A DNA stretch of 64,000 bases from Streptomyces sp. NBC_00569 (GTDB lineage Bacteria; Actinomycetota; Actinomycetes; Streptomycetales; Streptomycetaceae). This document shows, piece after piece, positions 27,474 to 37,822 of the stretch. Under the pieces are notes generated by a model. The model was not told the DNA's origin. It made no database searches and was given only the letters and a program-made list of their open reading frames with translations. The stretch covers positions 248,001 through 312,000 of the forward strand of contig NZ_CP107783.1 of the NCBI RefSeq assembly GCF_036345255.1, given 5' to 3'. The translations under genes and the position numbers were made by a program. Within the stretch, counting starts at the first letter, position 1; the number at the start of each line of letters is the position of its first letter.

Positions 27474-27937
27474 GATCAGGCTCCCTCGTCGTCCGGATTG
27501 GTTCCCGAGCCAGTTGCTTGATCAGGTTGCGCCGACCCGAAAGGGTTGAGGCTCCCCCACAGTGCGGAGCCGGTGGAATCGAAACCCTTTCTTTACTATT
27601 TGATTACCTAGCCGCATGAGATGACATTTCGTAAAAACGCCCTGCCAGGGCAAAACGAACGCCTAGCGGAAGGTGAACAGTCGAAACGGGCAGTTGAGAG
27701 GCCCAGAGGGCGTCGTAGATGTTCGACGCACGGCCGTCAGACGAACGCACGGCCGCCTGCGCCCATCCACTCCGTGGTGCTCTGACACCGTCTGCCGGTC
27801 GTCACTCGGAGGCTGCCCCTCCTCGCCGGCCGACCCATACGCCAGAGCACCACGGCTGATGCCGCCTCCAACCTTCCGATGGTCAGTGGCTACTGGCCAC
27901 GACCCTCCTCACGGACCTTTCGATTGCTCGGGCGAAA
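27474..27937. other. AT-rich intergenic stretch
   Basis: About 460 bases between the two monooxygenase genes. A run near 27585-27650 is unusually AT-rich for this genome (TTTCTTTACTATTTGATTAC). No gene seen. It is the upstream region of the 25800-27473 gene and may hold its promoter and an IS end remnant. Confidence 0.4.
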
Positions 27938-29578
<1,641 letters not shown>

Positions 29579-29620
29579 CTACAGCGTTCATGGGTCTCAC
29601 CTCCTCGGGCGGTGTCACGG

Positions 29621-30025
29621 TCAACTGCAAGCTACAAGCACGAGCATCACCCCGTCCAATCCTTTCAGACGAGGGTCCAGCGGCCCCGCGGAGAGCAGTG
29701 GCTCAGCCTCCGCGAGTACGACGCTGAGGCCACCGGACCCGACCCCACTGGTGCTGAAGGCGACGTTCTCCCGGCCGGAAGCGGGAGTGACGCCGGCCGA
29801 ACGGGCCGTGCCTCCGAAACGTTCGACGGTCACCGGGTCGCCGGTGGGCAGCGGCACCCTGACCGAGGTGACCGACGCACCGCTTGACGCTGGTGATCCA
29901 TGGGCGGGCGAAGCGGACGGAACCGCTGCGTGAACCGCGGTGGAGGGCAGGAACGCGGCCACAGCCACAGCGGTGGCGGCGGCGACAGATCTCAGGCGCG
30001 TGGATGTCGAATGTGCGGAGACCAG
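29621..30025 (-). pseudogene. S8 (subtilisin-like) secreted protease, 5' fragment
   Basis: The translation has a signal peptide (VAAATAVAVAAFLPSTAVHA) and then the propeptide pattern of large Streptomyces S8 proteases: PTGDPVTVERFGG, VTPASGRENVAF, AEAEPLLSAGPLDPRL. After DPRL the match ends and a stop follows at 29621. The catalytic domain, over 300 residues, is absent. No good start codon is visible upstream (the frame opens after a stop at 30026-30028), so the 5' end is also doubtful. Dead 5' fragment. Confidence 0.65.
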
Positions 30026-30472
30026 TTACACGGGGCTCTGAGGCACGGAAGAAACTCTCGACGATCGCAGTGACACGACTCGTCCGATGCCTGCAGCCGG
30101 CAGCTGGGCAACGCCTCAAACAGGCTTTTTCCGGGGCGACTTGACGACGTGACGCGCACTTGCCAGCCCCACCCGTGCGGAGCAGACGAACGCGAAGGCG
30201 CCCTCATCTCCGGGCGCCAGGCAGGTCGACGGCACGCAGGGCCGCGGTGGCCGCCGGCGCTGGACGCCAGGTCACGCACCGCGACCTCAACGGCCTTTCA
30301 GCGCACCTCGTGGCCGTGCACCGGTCCGGCGGCAAGCTCATCGGTTCGCACGGCCGGTCCGGCGCTGCATCCCGCCGACCGGATCGGTCGCCTACCGGCA
30401 GGTCGTGTCATCCCATTCGGTGAGTCCGCGGTAGCGGACGAGATGAGGGTGCAGGCGTGATGCCGAGGAAGG
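30026..30472. other. No gene seen
   Basis: About 450 bases between the protease fragment and the DUF1259 gene. Open frames have no recognisable product. Confidence 0.4.
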
Positions 30473-31444
30473 CTAGGAGGTGGTCGGCACCACGTTGGTG
30501 GCATCCACTGCGGGGCGCAGCGCTTTGGCGAGCTCGACGGCATCGCCCACTGCCCAGAAATGGGTGAAGAACAGGCGAGGGCTCTCCGTCAAGTGGTGGT
30601 TGTGCAGCTCGACGAGCTGGATCCTGCCCCGCCGCAAGGCTCCCAGTACGTTCTGGACCTCCTCGGCGAGCATGACGCAGTCGCCGCTGAGCGCTGCCCT
30701 GCCTTTGCCCAACGGCTGGAAAATGAACGCGCTGGTCGCGCCCAGACCGGAAGGCAGTACCAGATGGCCGTCGGAGATCGTCTCGCGGCGGGCGAAGACG
30801 ACCTTGTAGACCACACCGTCACTGGAACCCTTGGCGCCCAGCGCAGCCTCGATTCCGGCAATGTCCAGGGCGACGGGGCTCGGCGGGCCGGACGGTGTCG
30901 CCGGCGGGATGCCGGTGCGGTCGAATCCCGCGCGCAGGCCGCGCGCCAGGGCCAGTTCGTCCTGGCCGTGTCCGTGGACATGGACCCACCAGACGTCGGG
31001 GCTCTGGGCGGGCAGATGCTTGTGCAGCGCGGTCAGCGCGATTCCGTGCGCCTGCCAGGTGTCGACCACCCGCTGCAGTTCCCTTTCGGTGACCGCCACG
31101 TCGCCCATGCACATCGTGCTGCGGTCGGCGTACCGGACGAAGGCCACGTGCGCACCCAGCGCGAGCTCCGGGGTGATCACGATGTTGCCCTCGACGACGA
31201 CTCGAAGATCATCGCGCGGGTAGGGGGTGTGGTAGGTCGTCCCTCTCAGCAGTGAGCCGCTACGGCCCAGCACTTTCGCTACGGCCGCCCAGTCCGACAC
31301 GGTGGTGGTCACCGGCTTGACCATCGCCCCGTCGGGCATCCCGCCGGCGCTGGCCGGCCCCGCCCCGGCCAGCACCGGTGCCAGTGCGGCAGCGGCCAGC
31401 ACGCGTCGCCGAGACGTGGCCGCCTGTTCGTCTCCAGTCATCAT
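30473..31444 (-). CDS. DUF1259 (LppY/LpqO family) secreted protein
   Basis: Protein of 323 residues from ATG 31444, which has GGAGGAGATC directly upstream; the longer frame from 31474 lacks this. The N-terminus (SRRRVLAAAALAPVLAGAGPASA) is a Tat-like or Sec signal sequence. Two tandem DUF1259 units follow: the first around GNIVITPELALGAHVAF and MCMGDVAVTERELQRV, the second around LGATSAFIFQPLGKGRAALSG and LVELHNHHLTESPRLFFTHFW. Histidine-rich ends (HVHGHG, HNHHL) suggest metal binding. Mycobacterial relatives are lipoproteins; no lipobox Cys is seen here. Function unknown. Confidence 0.85.
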   Translation of the reverse strand: MMTGDEQAATSRRRVLAAAALAPVLAGAGPASAGGMPDGAMVKPVTTTVSDWAAVAKVLGRSGSLLRGTTYHTPYPRDDLRVVVEGNIVITPELALGAHVAFVRYADRSTMCMGDVAVTERELQRVVDTWQAHGIALTALHKHLPAQSPDVWWVHVHGHGQDELALARGLRAGFDRTGIPPATPSGPPSPVALDIAGIEAALGAKGSSDGVVYKVVFARRETISDGHLVLPSGLGATSAFIFQPLGKGRAALSGDCVMLAEEVQNVLGALRRGRIQLVELHNHHLTESPRLFFTHFWAVGDAVELAKALRPAVDATNVVPTTS

Positions 31445-31980
31445 CTGATCTCCTCCATGGCGAGATGAAACCATGGGAAATCGTAGCTATAACCGCCGAC
31501 TATGCCCATATGGGCCAAATGCCTCGCATGGCCGCGATTCAACACCAGGCCGACGACGATCCCCGCTCCTGGCTCGGCCAGGCTCGCCATCGCGGTACGT
31601 CCCGGGACCATCTCGGCAAAGCATTTGGGATGCGCCGCCGATCGGCGCGGGTACGGCTCTCGTCACCCGCCCGGAACTCCGCCGGAATGGCACGAACTCA
31701 ACAACCACGTGTCACACGCCAACGCACCACGCTACTCGGTCGAGGGCCGCCTCGTTGCGGCCTCCACCTGGCCGACGCCCTGCACCGGAACCGACTTGAC
31801 GCCGCATTGGGTGGTGTGGCGATTTCACTGAACTCGCAGTTCAATTGGAGGACTTGGGTATCGTCTGGTACCCAACAGGAACGAATAGGATCACATGGCC
31901 CTCGGGGCCCCGCGGATGCCCCACGTGTCATCATCACGCTGCTGTTGGGCATGGGGCGCCAGGCACACAGGAGAGAACCC
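31445..31980. other. No gene seen
   Basis: About 535 bases between divergent genes. A GGGTAT lies at 31856-31861, but no matching -35 was found. Nothing else supportable. Confidence 0.35.
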
Positions 31981-32289
31981 GTGACGCTGTACATCGCTGT
32001 GCCTCTTGTGCTGTTCGCGTTGCTTTACGCTGCCTCCGGCGCAGCGGCGATTGCCCGCGGCTGGGTGCCCCCCATGAACCGGCGCCATGTTCGCGTCCCG
32101 CGGATCTACGGCTGGGGACAGCTGATGGTGGCCTTCGCGCTGTGCTGGCAGACCGCCTTCGGGTTCAGCGCCTCGGACACTCGGGCGTCGGGAACACTGA
32201 TCGGCAGCGCGATTCTCCTGGCCGGACTCATCGTCATGGCGGTGGGGCAGTGCGCCGGCGGTAAGCGCAAGCGCGGCGGCACGCTGTAA
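31981..32289 (+). CDS. Small hypothetical membrane protein (102 residues)
   Basis: GTG 31981 has CAGGAGAG upstream. Three membrane segments: LYIAVPLVLFALLYAASGAA, YGWGQLMVAFALCWQTAFGF and GTLIGSAILLAGLIVMAVGQ, with a basic tail (GGKRKRGG). The frame is open upstream, but only this start has a binding site. No family recognised. Confidence 0.7.
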   Translation: MTLYIAVPLVLFALLYAASGAAAIARGWVPPMNRRHVRVPRIYGWGQLMVAFALCWQTAFGFSASDTRASGTLIGSAILLAGLIVMAVGQCAGGKRKRGGTL

Positions 32290-32480
32290 GCATTGTTCGC
32301 GCGGTCACGTTCGGTGCCAAATGACAAGGATTGCTGCTGTGGTGGTGCCGAGGAAGACGTAGCGGCGCTCGTCATGGCGGGCGACTCGACCTCGTTTATG
32401 GAAGAGCCCTTCCAGTGGTGCCCCACGGCCCCTAGGCTCGCCGCCGGATCACGGGACAGGAATGTCAACTGGGGGCGTGG

Positions 32481-32651
32481 ATGAGCTTCTTGACAGGGCT
32501 CGTGCTGATCATGGTCGGGGCGCCGCTGGTCGGCGTCATCGGCACCTGGATCGAGGACGCCGGATATGTGACGGTGGGCAAGACGGTCTCCGTCGGCGGC
32601 TATCTTGCGGTGCTCGGCGTCGCGGCGTGGCTGATCACCAGCTACTTCTGA
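32481..32651 (+). CDS. Very small membrane protein (56 residues)
   Basis: ATG 32481 to TGA 32651. The protein is two hydrophobic helices, FLTGLVLIMVGAPLVGVIG and VGGYLAVLGVAAWLITSYF, joined by EDAGYVTVGKT. Codon use (third-position GC) is like that of real genes here. It follows the previous small membrane protein gene by 191 bases. No family recognised. The ribosome-binding site is poor (GGGGG at about 32471). Confidence 0.5.
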   Translation: MSFLTGLVLIMVGAPLVGVIGTWIEDAGYVTVGKTVSVGGYLAVLGVAAWLITSYF

Positions 32652-32859
32652 CACCACTACACCGCACCATTGGTGCGATTCACCGCGGGTTCCGTCCACG
32701 CGATCATGCACCGTTGCGCTCGTCGGATCGTTGCGCCTGACGCGTGGCGGGGTGATCCGACGGATGCCAACTGGAAGGCTGAGAGGGACAATCCGAAGAC
32801 TACTGCCATCTCAAGTTGCTTAATGTGTTGCACTGTCCCACGGACTGGGGCATCAAGTG

Positions 32860-33317
32860 ACGGGCGAATGCCCGTCGGTTCTCCGGCCTGGAGCACGGTC
32901 CATGCGTTCGTCAGCCGGTGGCGCGAGCAGGGGCTGGCCCAGAGTTCCACCACCAGCTCCACGGACGGGCGCGACAGGCCGAGCGGCGTTCGCTGGGGCC
33001 GACAGCAGGGATCTTCGACTCACAGTCCGTGCGGGTGGCCGAGACCGTCAGCGCCTCAACTCGCGGCTGGGGACAACGGCAAGAAGGTAGGCGGCCCCAA
33101 TCGGCGAATCTCCGTGGGCTGCCTCGGGATGTCGCTGCTGGTGGTGCTGGTGACCGGTGCGAACGCCCAGGACAGCAACGCCGGCATCCCGCTGCTCGAA
33201 CAACTCCGCCAACTCCCGCGCAAGATCACACTCGTGTGGGCCGACAGCGGCCATGGCAGCCGGCATCGTCGACTTCGCCCGCGAACACGCCGCTCCGCGG
33301 AGAGCGCTCTGGTGTGA
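32860..33317 (+). pseudogene. IS5-group transposase remnant, frameshifted
   Basis: Pieces of one DDE transposase appear in three frames: the N-terminal part (PAWSTVHAFVSRWREQGLAQ) in one, the centre (PTAGIFDSQSVRVAETVSAS) in another and the C-terminal part (GKKVGGPNRRISV, LGMSLLVVLVTGANAQDS, KITLVWADSGH) in the first again. This requires at least two frameshifts. The final third of the protein, with the last catalytic Glu, is missing. The remnant abuts the 3' end of the rrf2-type gene at 33318. Confidence 0.8.
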
Positions 33318-33815
33318 TCAGCCGGATCCGCGCGCGCCCGGCCCCTCGGTCAGCCAGGCGCCGATCGTCGGCAGCGCCTCGGGGCCGCTGTCGCCCTCCA
33401 CTGACGTGACGAGGTCGGCGACGGTGACGGCCGCCAGAGATGCCCGCCATGCCGCGTCGGCGGCACCCATGGCCCGGGCGATCGGGCACTGCTTCGTGCA
33501 CTGTTCCGGAAGGGTTGCATATGGTCCGCGCTGGCGGATCTCGGTGCACACGAATGCGGGGCTCGCCCCGTCGACAGCCTGGACCACGTCCAGCAGGGTG
33601 ATGTCATGGGCGCTCTTCACGAGTTCGTAGCCGCCGGTCTTTCCCTGGACCGAGCGGACCAGACCAGCTCGGGCCAGCGCTTGCATCTGCTTGGCCAGGT
33701 AGCTCGGCGACACGTCGTGGAGCTCGGCCAGCCGGGCCGCCGGCACGGGCTCGTCGGCCGCGGTCAGCACCACACAGCAGTGCAGCGCCCACTCCACGCC
33801 ACCGGACAACTTCAT
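33318..33815 (-). CDS. Rrf2 family transcriptional regulator
   Basis: A 165-residue regulator; ATG 33815 has GGAGGTGAGC directly upstream. The N-terminal winged helix is GGVEWALHCCVVLTAADEPV through LVRSVQGKTGGYEL. Three cysteines (FVCTEIRQRG, EQCTKQCPIA) are spaced as in the iron-sulfur-binding members (IscR/NsrR), so it may sense redox or nitrosative stress. It is divergent from the NmrA-like gene, with two dyads between them. The C-terminus ends near a transposase remnant and could have been altered. Confidence 0.85.
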   Translation of the reverse strand: MKLSGGVEWALHCCVVLTAADEPVPAARLAELHDVSPSYLAKQMQALARAGLVRSVQGKTGGYELVKSAHDITLLDVVQAVDGASPAFVCTEIRQRGPYATLPEQCTKQCPIARAMGAADAAWRASLAAVTVADLVTSVEGDSGPEALPTIGAWLTEGPGARGSG

Positions 33816-33830
33816 GCTCACCTCCATTTG

Positions 33831-33877
33831 ACTCGGACACAGTCTATCCGAGTATTATCCCGGACATCAGTTGTCCG
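33831..33877. promoter_or_regulatory. Two dyads between the divergent rrf2 and nmrA-like genes
   Basis: ACTCGGA at 33831-33837 is repeated inverted as TCCGAGT at 33847-33853 (gap nine). CGGACA at 33861-33866 is repeated inverted as TGTCCG at 33872-33877 (gap five). Both share the TCGGACA/TGTCCGA element. The position directly upstream of both genes suggests operators for the Rrf2 protein. A TATTAT at 33853-33858 lies between them. Confidence 0.6.
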
Positions 33878-33916
33878 AGTTTGAGTGAAGGCTCGACTCA
33901 CGGAAGAAGGCACACC

Positions 33917-34648
33917 ATGAAGATCACCGTCATCGGTACCGGTCTCATCGGCTCCCAGCTCGCCACGAAGCTCACCGGTCAGGGTCACGACGTGACGACG
34001 GCGTCTTTGTCGTCCGGCGTCAACCTGCTCACCGGGGCCGGCCTCGACCAGGCCCTCACCGACGCCCACACCGTCGTCAACGTGACCAACTCCCCCACCT
34101 TCGACGAGCAGTCCCTCGACTTCTTCCGGACCACGGTGGGTAACCTGCTCGACGCGGGCAAGCGAGCCGGCGTACGCCATCAGGTCGCGCTCTCCATCGT
34201 CGGCGTGGACCAGGTGCCCGAGCTGGACTACTACCGCGCCAAGGCGCTGCAGGAAGAGTTGCTGCGCAGCGGCCCCACGCCTTACTCGATCGTGCGCGCC
34301 ACGCAGTTCTTCGAATTCATGGAGCCGACCATGTCGTGGACCTCGGACGAGACCGCCGTACGCCTGCCCGCCACACCCATTCAGCCGATCGCCAGCGCCG
34401 ACGTGGTCAACGCCCTCGCGGACGTGGCCACCGGAGCGCCGCTCGGCGGGATCCTCAACGTGGCCGGACCCGACGCGTTCACACTCGACGAGCTCGGCCG
34501 CATCACGCTGGCCGCCCGCGGGGACAAGCGACCGGTCGTCGTCGACGATCAGGCGGGCCTGTTCGCAGCCGTCCAGGGTGACGTCCTCACCCCCGGCCCG
34601 GACGCCCGCCTGGCGGCCACGCACTACCGGGACTGGCTCAACGGCTGA
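33917..34648 (+). CDS. NmrA/SDR-like NAD(P)-binding oxidoreductase
   Basis: Rossmann-fold protein of 243 residues from ATG 33917 (GAAGAAGG upstream). The motif GTGLIGSQLATKL is at residues 7-19, and the family core YYRAKALQEELLRSGP carries the Tyr-x3-Lys-like pair. The C-terminal PIASADVVNALADVA matches the atypical SDR group of YesF/YtfG quinone reductase type proteins. Its gene is controlled, by position, by the divergent Rrf2 regulator; such pairs usually respond to thiol or quinone stress. Substrate unknown. Confidence 0.85.
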   Translation: MKITVIGTGLIGSQLATKLTGQGHDVTTASLSSGVNLLTGAGLDQALTDAHTVVNVTNSPTFDEQSLDFFRTTVGNLLDAGKRAGVRHQVALSIVGVDQVPELDYYRAKALQEELLRSGPTPYSIVRATQFFEFMEPTMSWTSDETAVRLPATPIQPIASADVVNALADVATGAPLGGILNVAGPDAFTLDELGRITLAARGDKRPVVVDDQAGLFAAVQGDVLTPGPDARLAATHYRDWLNG

Positions 34649-35216
34649 GCTCCCATCTCCGGTGCGGGCCGGAAGCACTCCTCCCGCACGGCCCGCACCG
34701 CCCACCCTCGAGCACTCTCCACGTCGCCCCCCGACAGCCTCGCCCCTGCGTGCCGCAAACAGGGCGGCACACCTGCTGCCCTGTGCGGCAACCGCCTCGA
34801 GTTGCATCAGAGCAGCGACGGACACCCCATCGGGGCGGCCCGGTGGTGAGGCGAGGCGGTCGCGTCGGCCGGTCACCGAGCGTGAACCCAACAGGCCTCC
34901 GGTGTATGGGTGCCCCTTCTGCTTGCGCTGCGCGAGCCGCCCCGCGTCGATAAACCCACCGCCCCGGTCCACTCGACGCTACAGGGCGTTGGTGTTCCCA
35001 AGTTGGGTCGCCGGCACAGCCATCTCCTGCAAGCGCTCGTCGTACTCGACATGACCCACCTGGTTGGGCTTTCTGGGATGCGCGAAGCGTGTCCTGTCGC
35101 AGTCGCCGGAACGCATGCCCGTGAGCCGGGGTCGTGACCCGCCAGGAGCACGGGGAGGAAACGGCGTTGCGTACCGTGGGACCGGATTGGATGCTGGCTG
35201 GTCGGAGGCGGTGAAG
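34649..35216. other. No firm gene
   Basis: About 570 bases. Minus-strand frames give short ordered-looking pieces (VEYDERLQEMAVPATQLG, then RGGGFIDAGRLAQRKQKG) separated by stops. They may be leftovers of a lost gene that I cannot identify. Confidence 0.3.
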
Positions 35217-35705
35217 ATGATCAATGTTGTGTTGAAGCTTTCGGCACGCGACTTCGCGCATGCGGACCTCGCGTCGTGTGGGTGGTCAGGGTCCGAACAC
35301 CACTTGGCCGGCGTCGCGACGCAATTGGAGCGTGCCCGGCTCGGCGAGGTCGACTACCTTGCGGTCTGCCCTGCAACAGATATTCCCGTAGCGAAGGGCG
35401 GCATCGACTACCAGGTCAAGGAAGGTGTCGGCACTCTGTGGCAGCTGGCAGTCCATCCGGCATTGCAGTCGTGCGGGATCGGCACCTTCCTTGTCGAAGC
35501 CGCGGAACGTCGGATCCAGAACCGCGGTCTGCGGCAGGCTGAGCTCGGCGTGGAGGAGAGCAACCCCCGGGCTCGGGCGCTGTACGAACGACTGGGCTAT
35601 GCCGCCTTCGACCGTCAGCCTGACTCCTGGGACGAGCAGGCCCAGGATGGTTCGTTGCGCCGCTACGAAACGATGTGCACGTTGATGCGCAAGGAGCTCT
35701 CGTAG
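35217..35705 (+). CDS. GNAT family N-acetyltransferase
   Basis: A 162-residue acetyl-CoA-dependent acetyltransferase. Motif A is at residues about 72-100 (LWQLAVHPALQSCGIGTFLVEAAE: acetyl-CoA contact QxxGxG/A, here SCGIGT), followed by LGVEESNPRARALYERLGY. ATG 35217 or GTG 35211 both follow GGAGG at 35204-35208. The C-terminus ends CTLMRKEL. The acceptor substrate is unknown. Confidence 0.85.
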   Translation: MINVVLKLSARDFAHADLASCGWSGSEHHLAGVATQLERARLGEVDYLAVCPATDIPVAKGGIDYQVKEGVGTLWQLAVHPALQSCGIGTFLVEAAERRIQNRGLRQAELGVEESNPRARALYERLGYAAFDRQPDSWDEQAQDGSLRRYETMCTLMRKELS

Positions 35706-35930
35706 GTTCGGCCACATCAGGGATCACGAGATACCCGACAGCGGTGGACACCTGACCGCAGCCGGCACCAACGCGGACCACTCGGGAGAGGAATAGCTGA
35801 CCGCCGGCGCTGGTCGGGGCAGCGGCGCCGGGCAGCGAGTTCGGCGAACCCACCGATCAGAGGCGCTCCAGCCCCGGGCAGAGACCCTCCGGGTAGATGT
35901 GAAGTAGCCGGCCACACCTCGCCGAGCCGC

Positions 35931-35967
35931 TGCACCACCCTGCTGGCCGGGCCAGCAGGGTGGTGCA
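35931..35967. terminator. Perfect long hairpin, probably bidirectional terminator
   Basis: A perfect 18-base inverted repeat (left arm 35931-35948, starts TGCACCACCC) with one base between arms. It lies about 230 bases after the GNAT stop and directly before the end of a minus-strand pseudogene, so it can serve both. Confidence 0.75.
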
Positions 35968-35969
35968 AG

Positions 35970-37168
35970 GACGTGCAGGAGCGCCCTATGAGGCCACTAC
36001 CTGTGCCAGCAATCCGTAGTACTGACCGGGTGCGGCTCTCGAAGTCCACGCGTGCGGACAGGCCGAGGTTCCCGTCGTCCGGTACGCGCAGCAGGTCGAC
36101 GGACGTCTGGGCGAAGCGAGCGGGGAGCCCTTCCCTTTCGGCGACGGCCATGAGAGAGCGCAGTTCAGTGACGGCGGAGCGGGCGATCTCCCGCTGTTCC
36201 CGGCCGCCGCGCAGCATGGTCCGGTATCCAGATGCGGGTTCGGCCTCGGCGAGGGCCCGTTCGAGCCCGGTGGCGAGTTCCTCGCCGGCGCGTGCGGTCT
36301 GGCGCCCCTCGGCGCCGGCCTCCAGCAGGACTTGCAGCGCAACAAGCAGGGCGACGGTGTGCGGTCCGGGGGTGGCGGGATCGACGCGCACCGACAGGTT
36401 GGCCTCGACGTCGCCGGAGAGACGGCGGGCGGCGGTATGGACGCGCTCGGCCGAACGACGGTCCACTCCGGCATGTCCCAGACCCAGCACTCCGGCGTCG
36501 AGTACATCGCGCGCCGTGCGGACTCCGGCCGCTTCCATGTCCCGTACCGTCGGCTGACCGCCGCTCCCTTGATCAGCCGCGCGACGGGGACAGCGCTCAG
36601 CTTCGCGTCGATCTGCTCGCGGCGCAGCGCGCTCCACGCCACGCGCACGGCGTCGCGAGCCTGCGCGTGGTCCCGCGCCGCCTGGTCGGCGGCCTCGTAC
36701 AACTTCCGTGCTCGTGCCACGGTCTTGGGGCGTACGCCGGCCAGGCGTATCGAGGCGCGGATGTTCCCCCGATGAGACCGACGGCGATCAAGGCCAGCCC
36801 GATCAGCACGAGCGCGTCGGACAGGGCGTAGGGCTCTGCCTCCTCGAGCGACGGCTCCAGGTCACCCCTGTGCCGGCCCTCGGTGAACATGAAGCCGGTG
36901 TCCCAGCCGTACCCCGTGTCCGGGTCATAGTTCGGTGCCTTGAGTACCGCATCGCGGTCCGGATCGCACCGGTACGCGCTCTCACGCCGGCGACCCCCGT
37001 CGTGGTACGGATCCTGCCAGCGAACCGTGCACCGGCCGTCATGCTTCTCGCTGATCACGGTGAGGTCGATCTGCCGCGTATCGGGATACGACGCGTACAG
37101 GTAGGCCGACCAGCCGAACAGCAAAACGCCGAGCGTCAGTACCCACCGAAAGAACGGTTGTGCCGCAT
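35970..37168 (-). pseudogene. Membrane protein with coiled coil and HhH-like segment, three frameshifts
   Basis: Reading the minus strand from about 37168, continuity requires three frame changes. MRHNRSF opens in one frame and continues as RWVLTLGVLLFGWSAYLYAS in the next; the exchange is at about 37150. The second is in a run of five G at about 36770, linking LVLIGLALIAVGLIGG to RASIRLAGVRPKTVARARK. The third is at about 36560, linking SAVPVARLIKGA to GGQPTVRDMEAAGVRTARDVL. The product would be an N-terminal membrane protein with a helical part (YEAADQAARDHAQARDAV) and a helix-hairpin-helix-like segment. Function unknown. Three independent shifts argue for decay rather than sequencing error. 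Confidence 0.6.
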
Positions 37169-37202
37169 AGTCCCCCCTCGTGCCCCCGACGCGAAGGCCG
37201 TC

Positions 37203-37574
37203 TCAGATTCTCCAGGAGCGGATGCGGTCTGCTGTGCCGTACGTGTCCGTACGGCCGGCGTCGATGTCACGCGCGAGGTCGATCAGGGCGGCGTAGGGCG
37301 GGTCGATGGCCTCGCCCGCGGCACTCATGTAGGCGGTGGCGATGCCCGCCCCGTACAGGGCGTTGCGGACCGGGAGTGGGCGCAGGCGGATGATCGCGTA
37401 CATCAACGCGGCAGCGCGCCAGGCGTTGTCGACGACTGCGCCGATCTGCGGGGTGTTGACGCGGTGCTTGGCGACCGCGGCGACGAGGTTGGAGAAGTCA
37501 TGGATGTCCGGCTGCTTGGGCAGCACCTCCGCCTGGCGCTCCAGCAGCCAGCGGATGTCGATCGAGAGGTCCAT
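37203..37574 (-). CDS. Fic/Doc-like toxin component of a toxin-antitoxin pair
   Basis: A 123-residue protein whose ATG lies two bases after the antitoxin stop. It matches the actinobacterial 'Fic family toxin component' group: DIRWLLERQAEV near the start, VAAVAKHRVN, and the segment LPVRNALYGAGIATAYMSAAG at the position where canonical Fic proteins have HPFxxGNGR. That AMP-transfer motif is absent, so the catalytic chemistry cannot be the standard one, if it is active at all. It ends GTADRIRSWRI. Assigned by position and weak similarity. Confidence 0.6.
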   Translation of the reverse strand: MDLSIDIRWLLERQAEVLPKQPDIHDFSNLVAAVAKHRVNTPQIGAVVDNAWRAAALMYAIIRLRPLPVRNALYGAGIATAYMSAAGEAIDPPYAALIDLARDIDAGRTDTYGTADRIRSWRI

Positions 37575-37576
37575 CG

Positions 37577-37822
37577 TCAGGCGGCCCTGGAGGCGTCCTG
37601 CCGGGCAGGCGCGTCGTCGGGGAACGCCGCGTCGAAGGCGTCGGCGTTCTCGGCGATGTAGGAGCGGAACACCTCTGCGGCTCCTTCGAGGCGAGGGTCG
37701 CGGACCGCGTTGCGGGCGGCTTCGGTGATGAGCGCGGTCACCGACGTGCCCTCGGCTTCGGCGAGCTCCTGGAGCTGAGTGTGCAGTTCTTCGGGCACCC
37801 GGATCGTCACTGACTTCGACAT
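37577..37822 (-). CDS. Ribbon-helix-helix antitoxin
   Basis: An 81-residue protein from ATG 37822. MSKSVTIRVPEELHTQL is the beta strand and first helix of a CopG/Arc-type DNA-binding domain, followed by AEAEGTSVTALITEAARNAV, the second helix pair. The acidic C-terminus (ENADAFDAAF) probably contacts the toxin. It is immediately followed by the toxin gene, giving the usual antitoxin-first order and autoregulation by the RHH protein. The start is 30 bases inside the longest frame; the longer form is not supported. Confidence 0.8.
   Translation of the reverse strand: MSKSVTIRVPEELHTQLQELAEAEGTSVTALITEAARNAVRDPRLEGAAEVFRSYIAENADAFDAAFPDDAPARQDASRAA

Noticed and set aside
25672..27625. The 13-base sequence CGCATGAGATGAC occurs at 25672 (end of the transposase remnant) and at 27613 (AT-rich stretch).
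   Set aside because: A match of this length between two places in 64 kb is expected by chance, and no inverted counterpart or target duplication was found.
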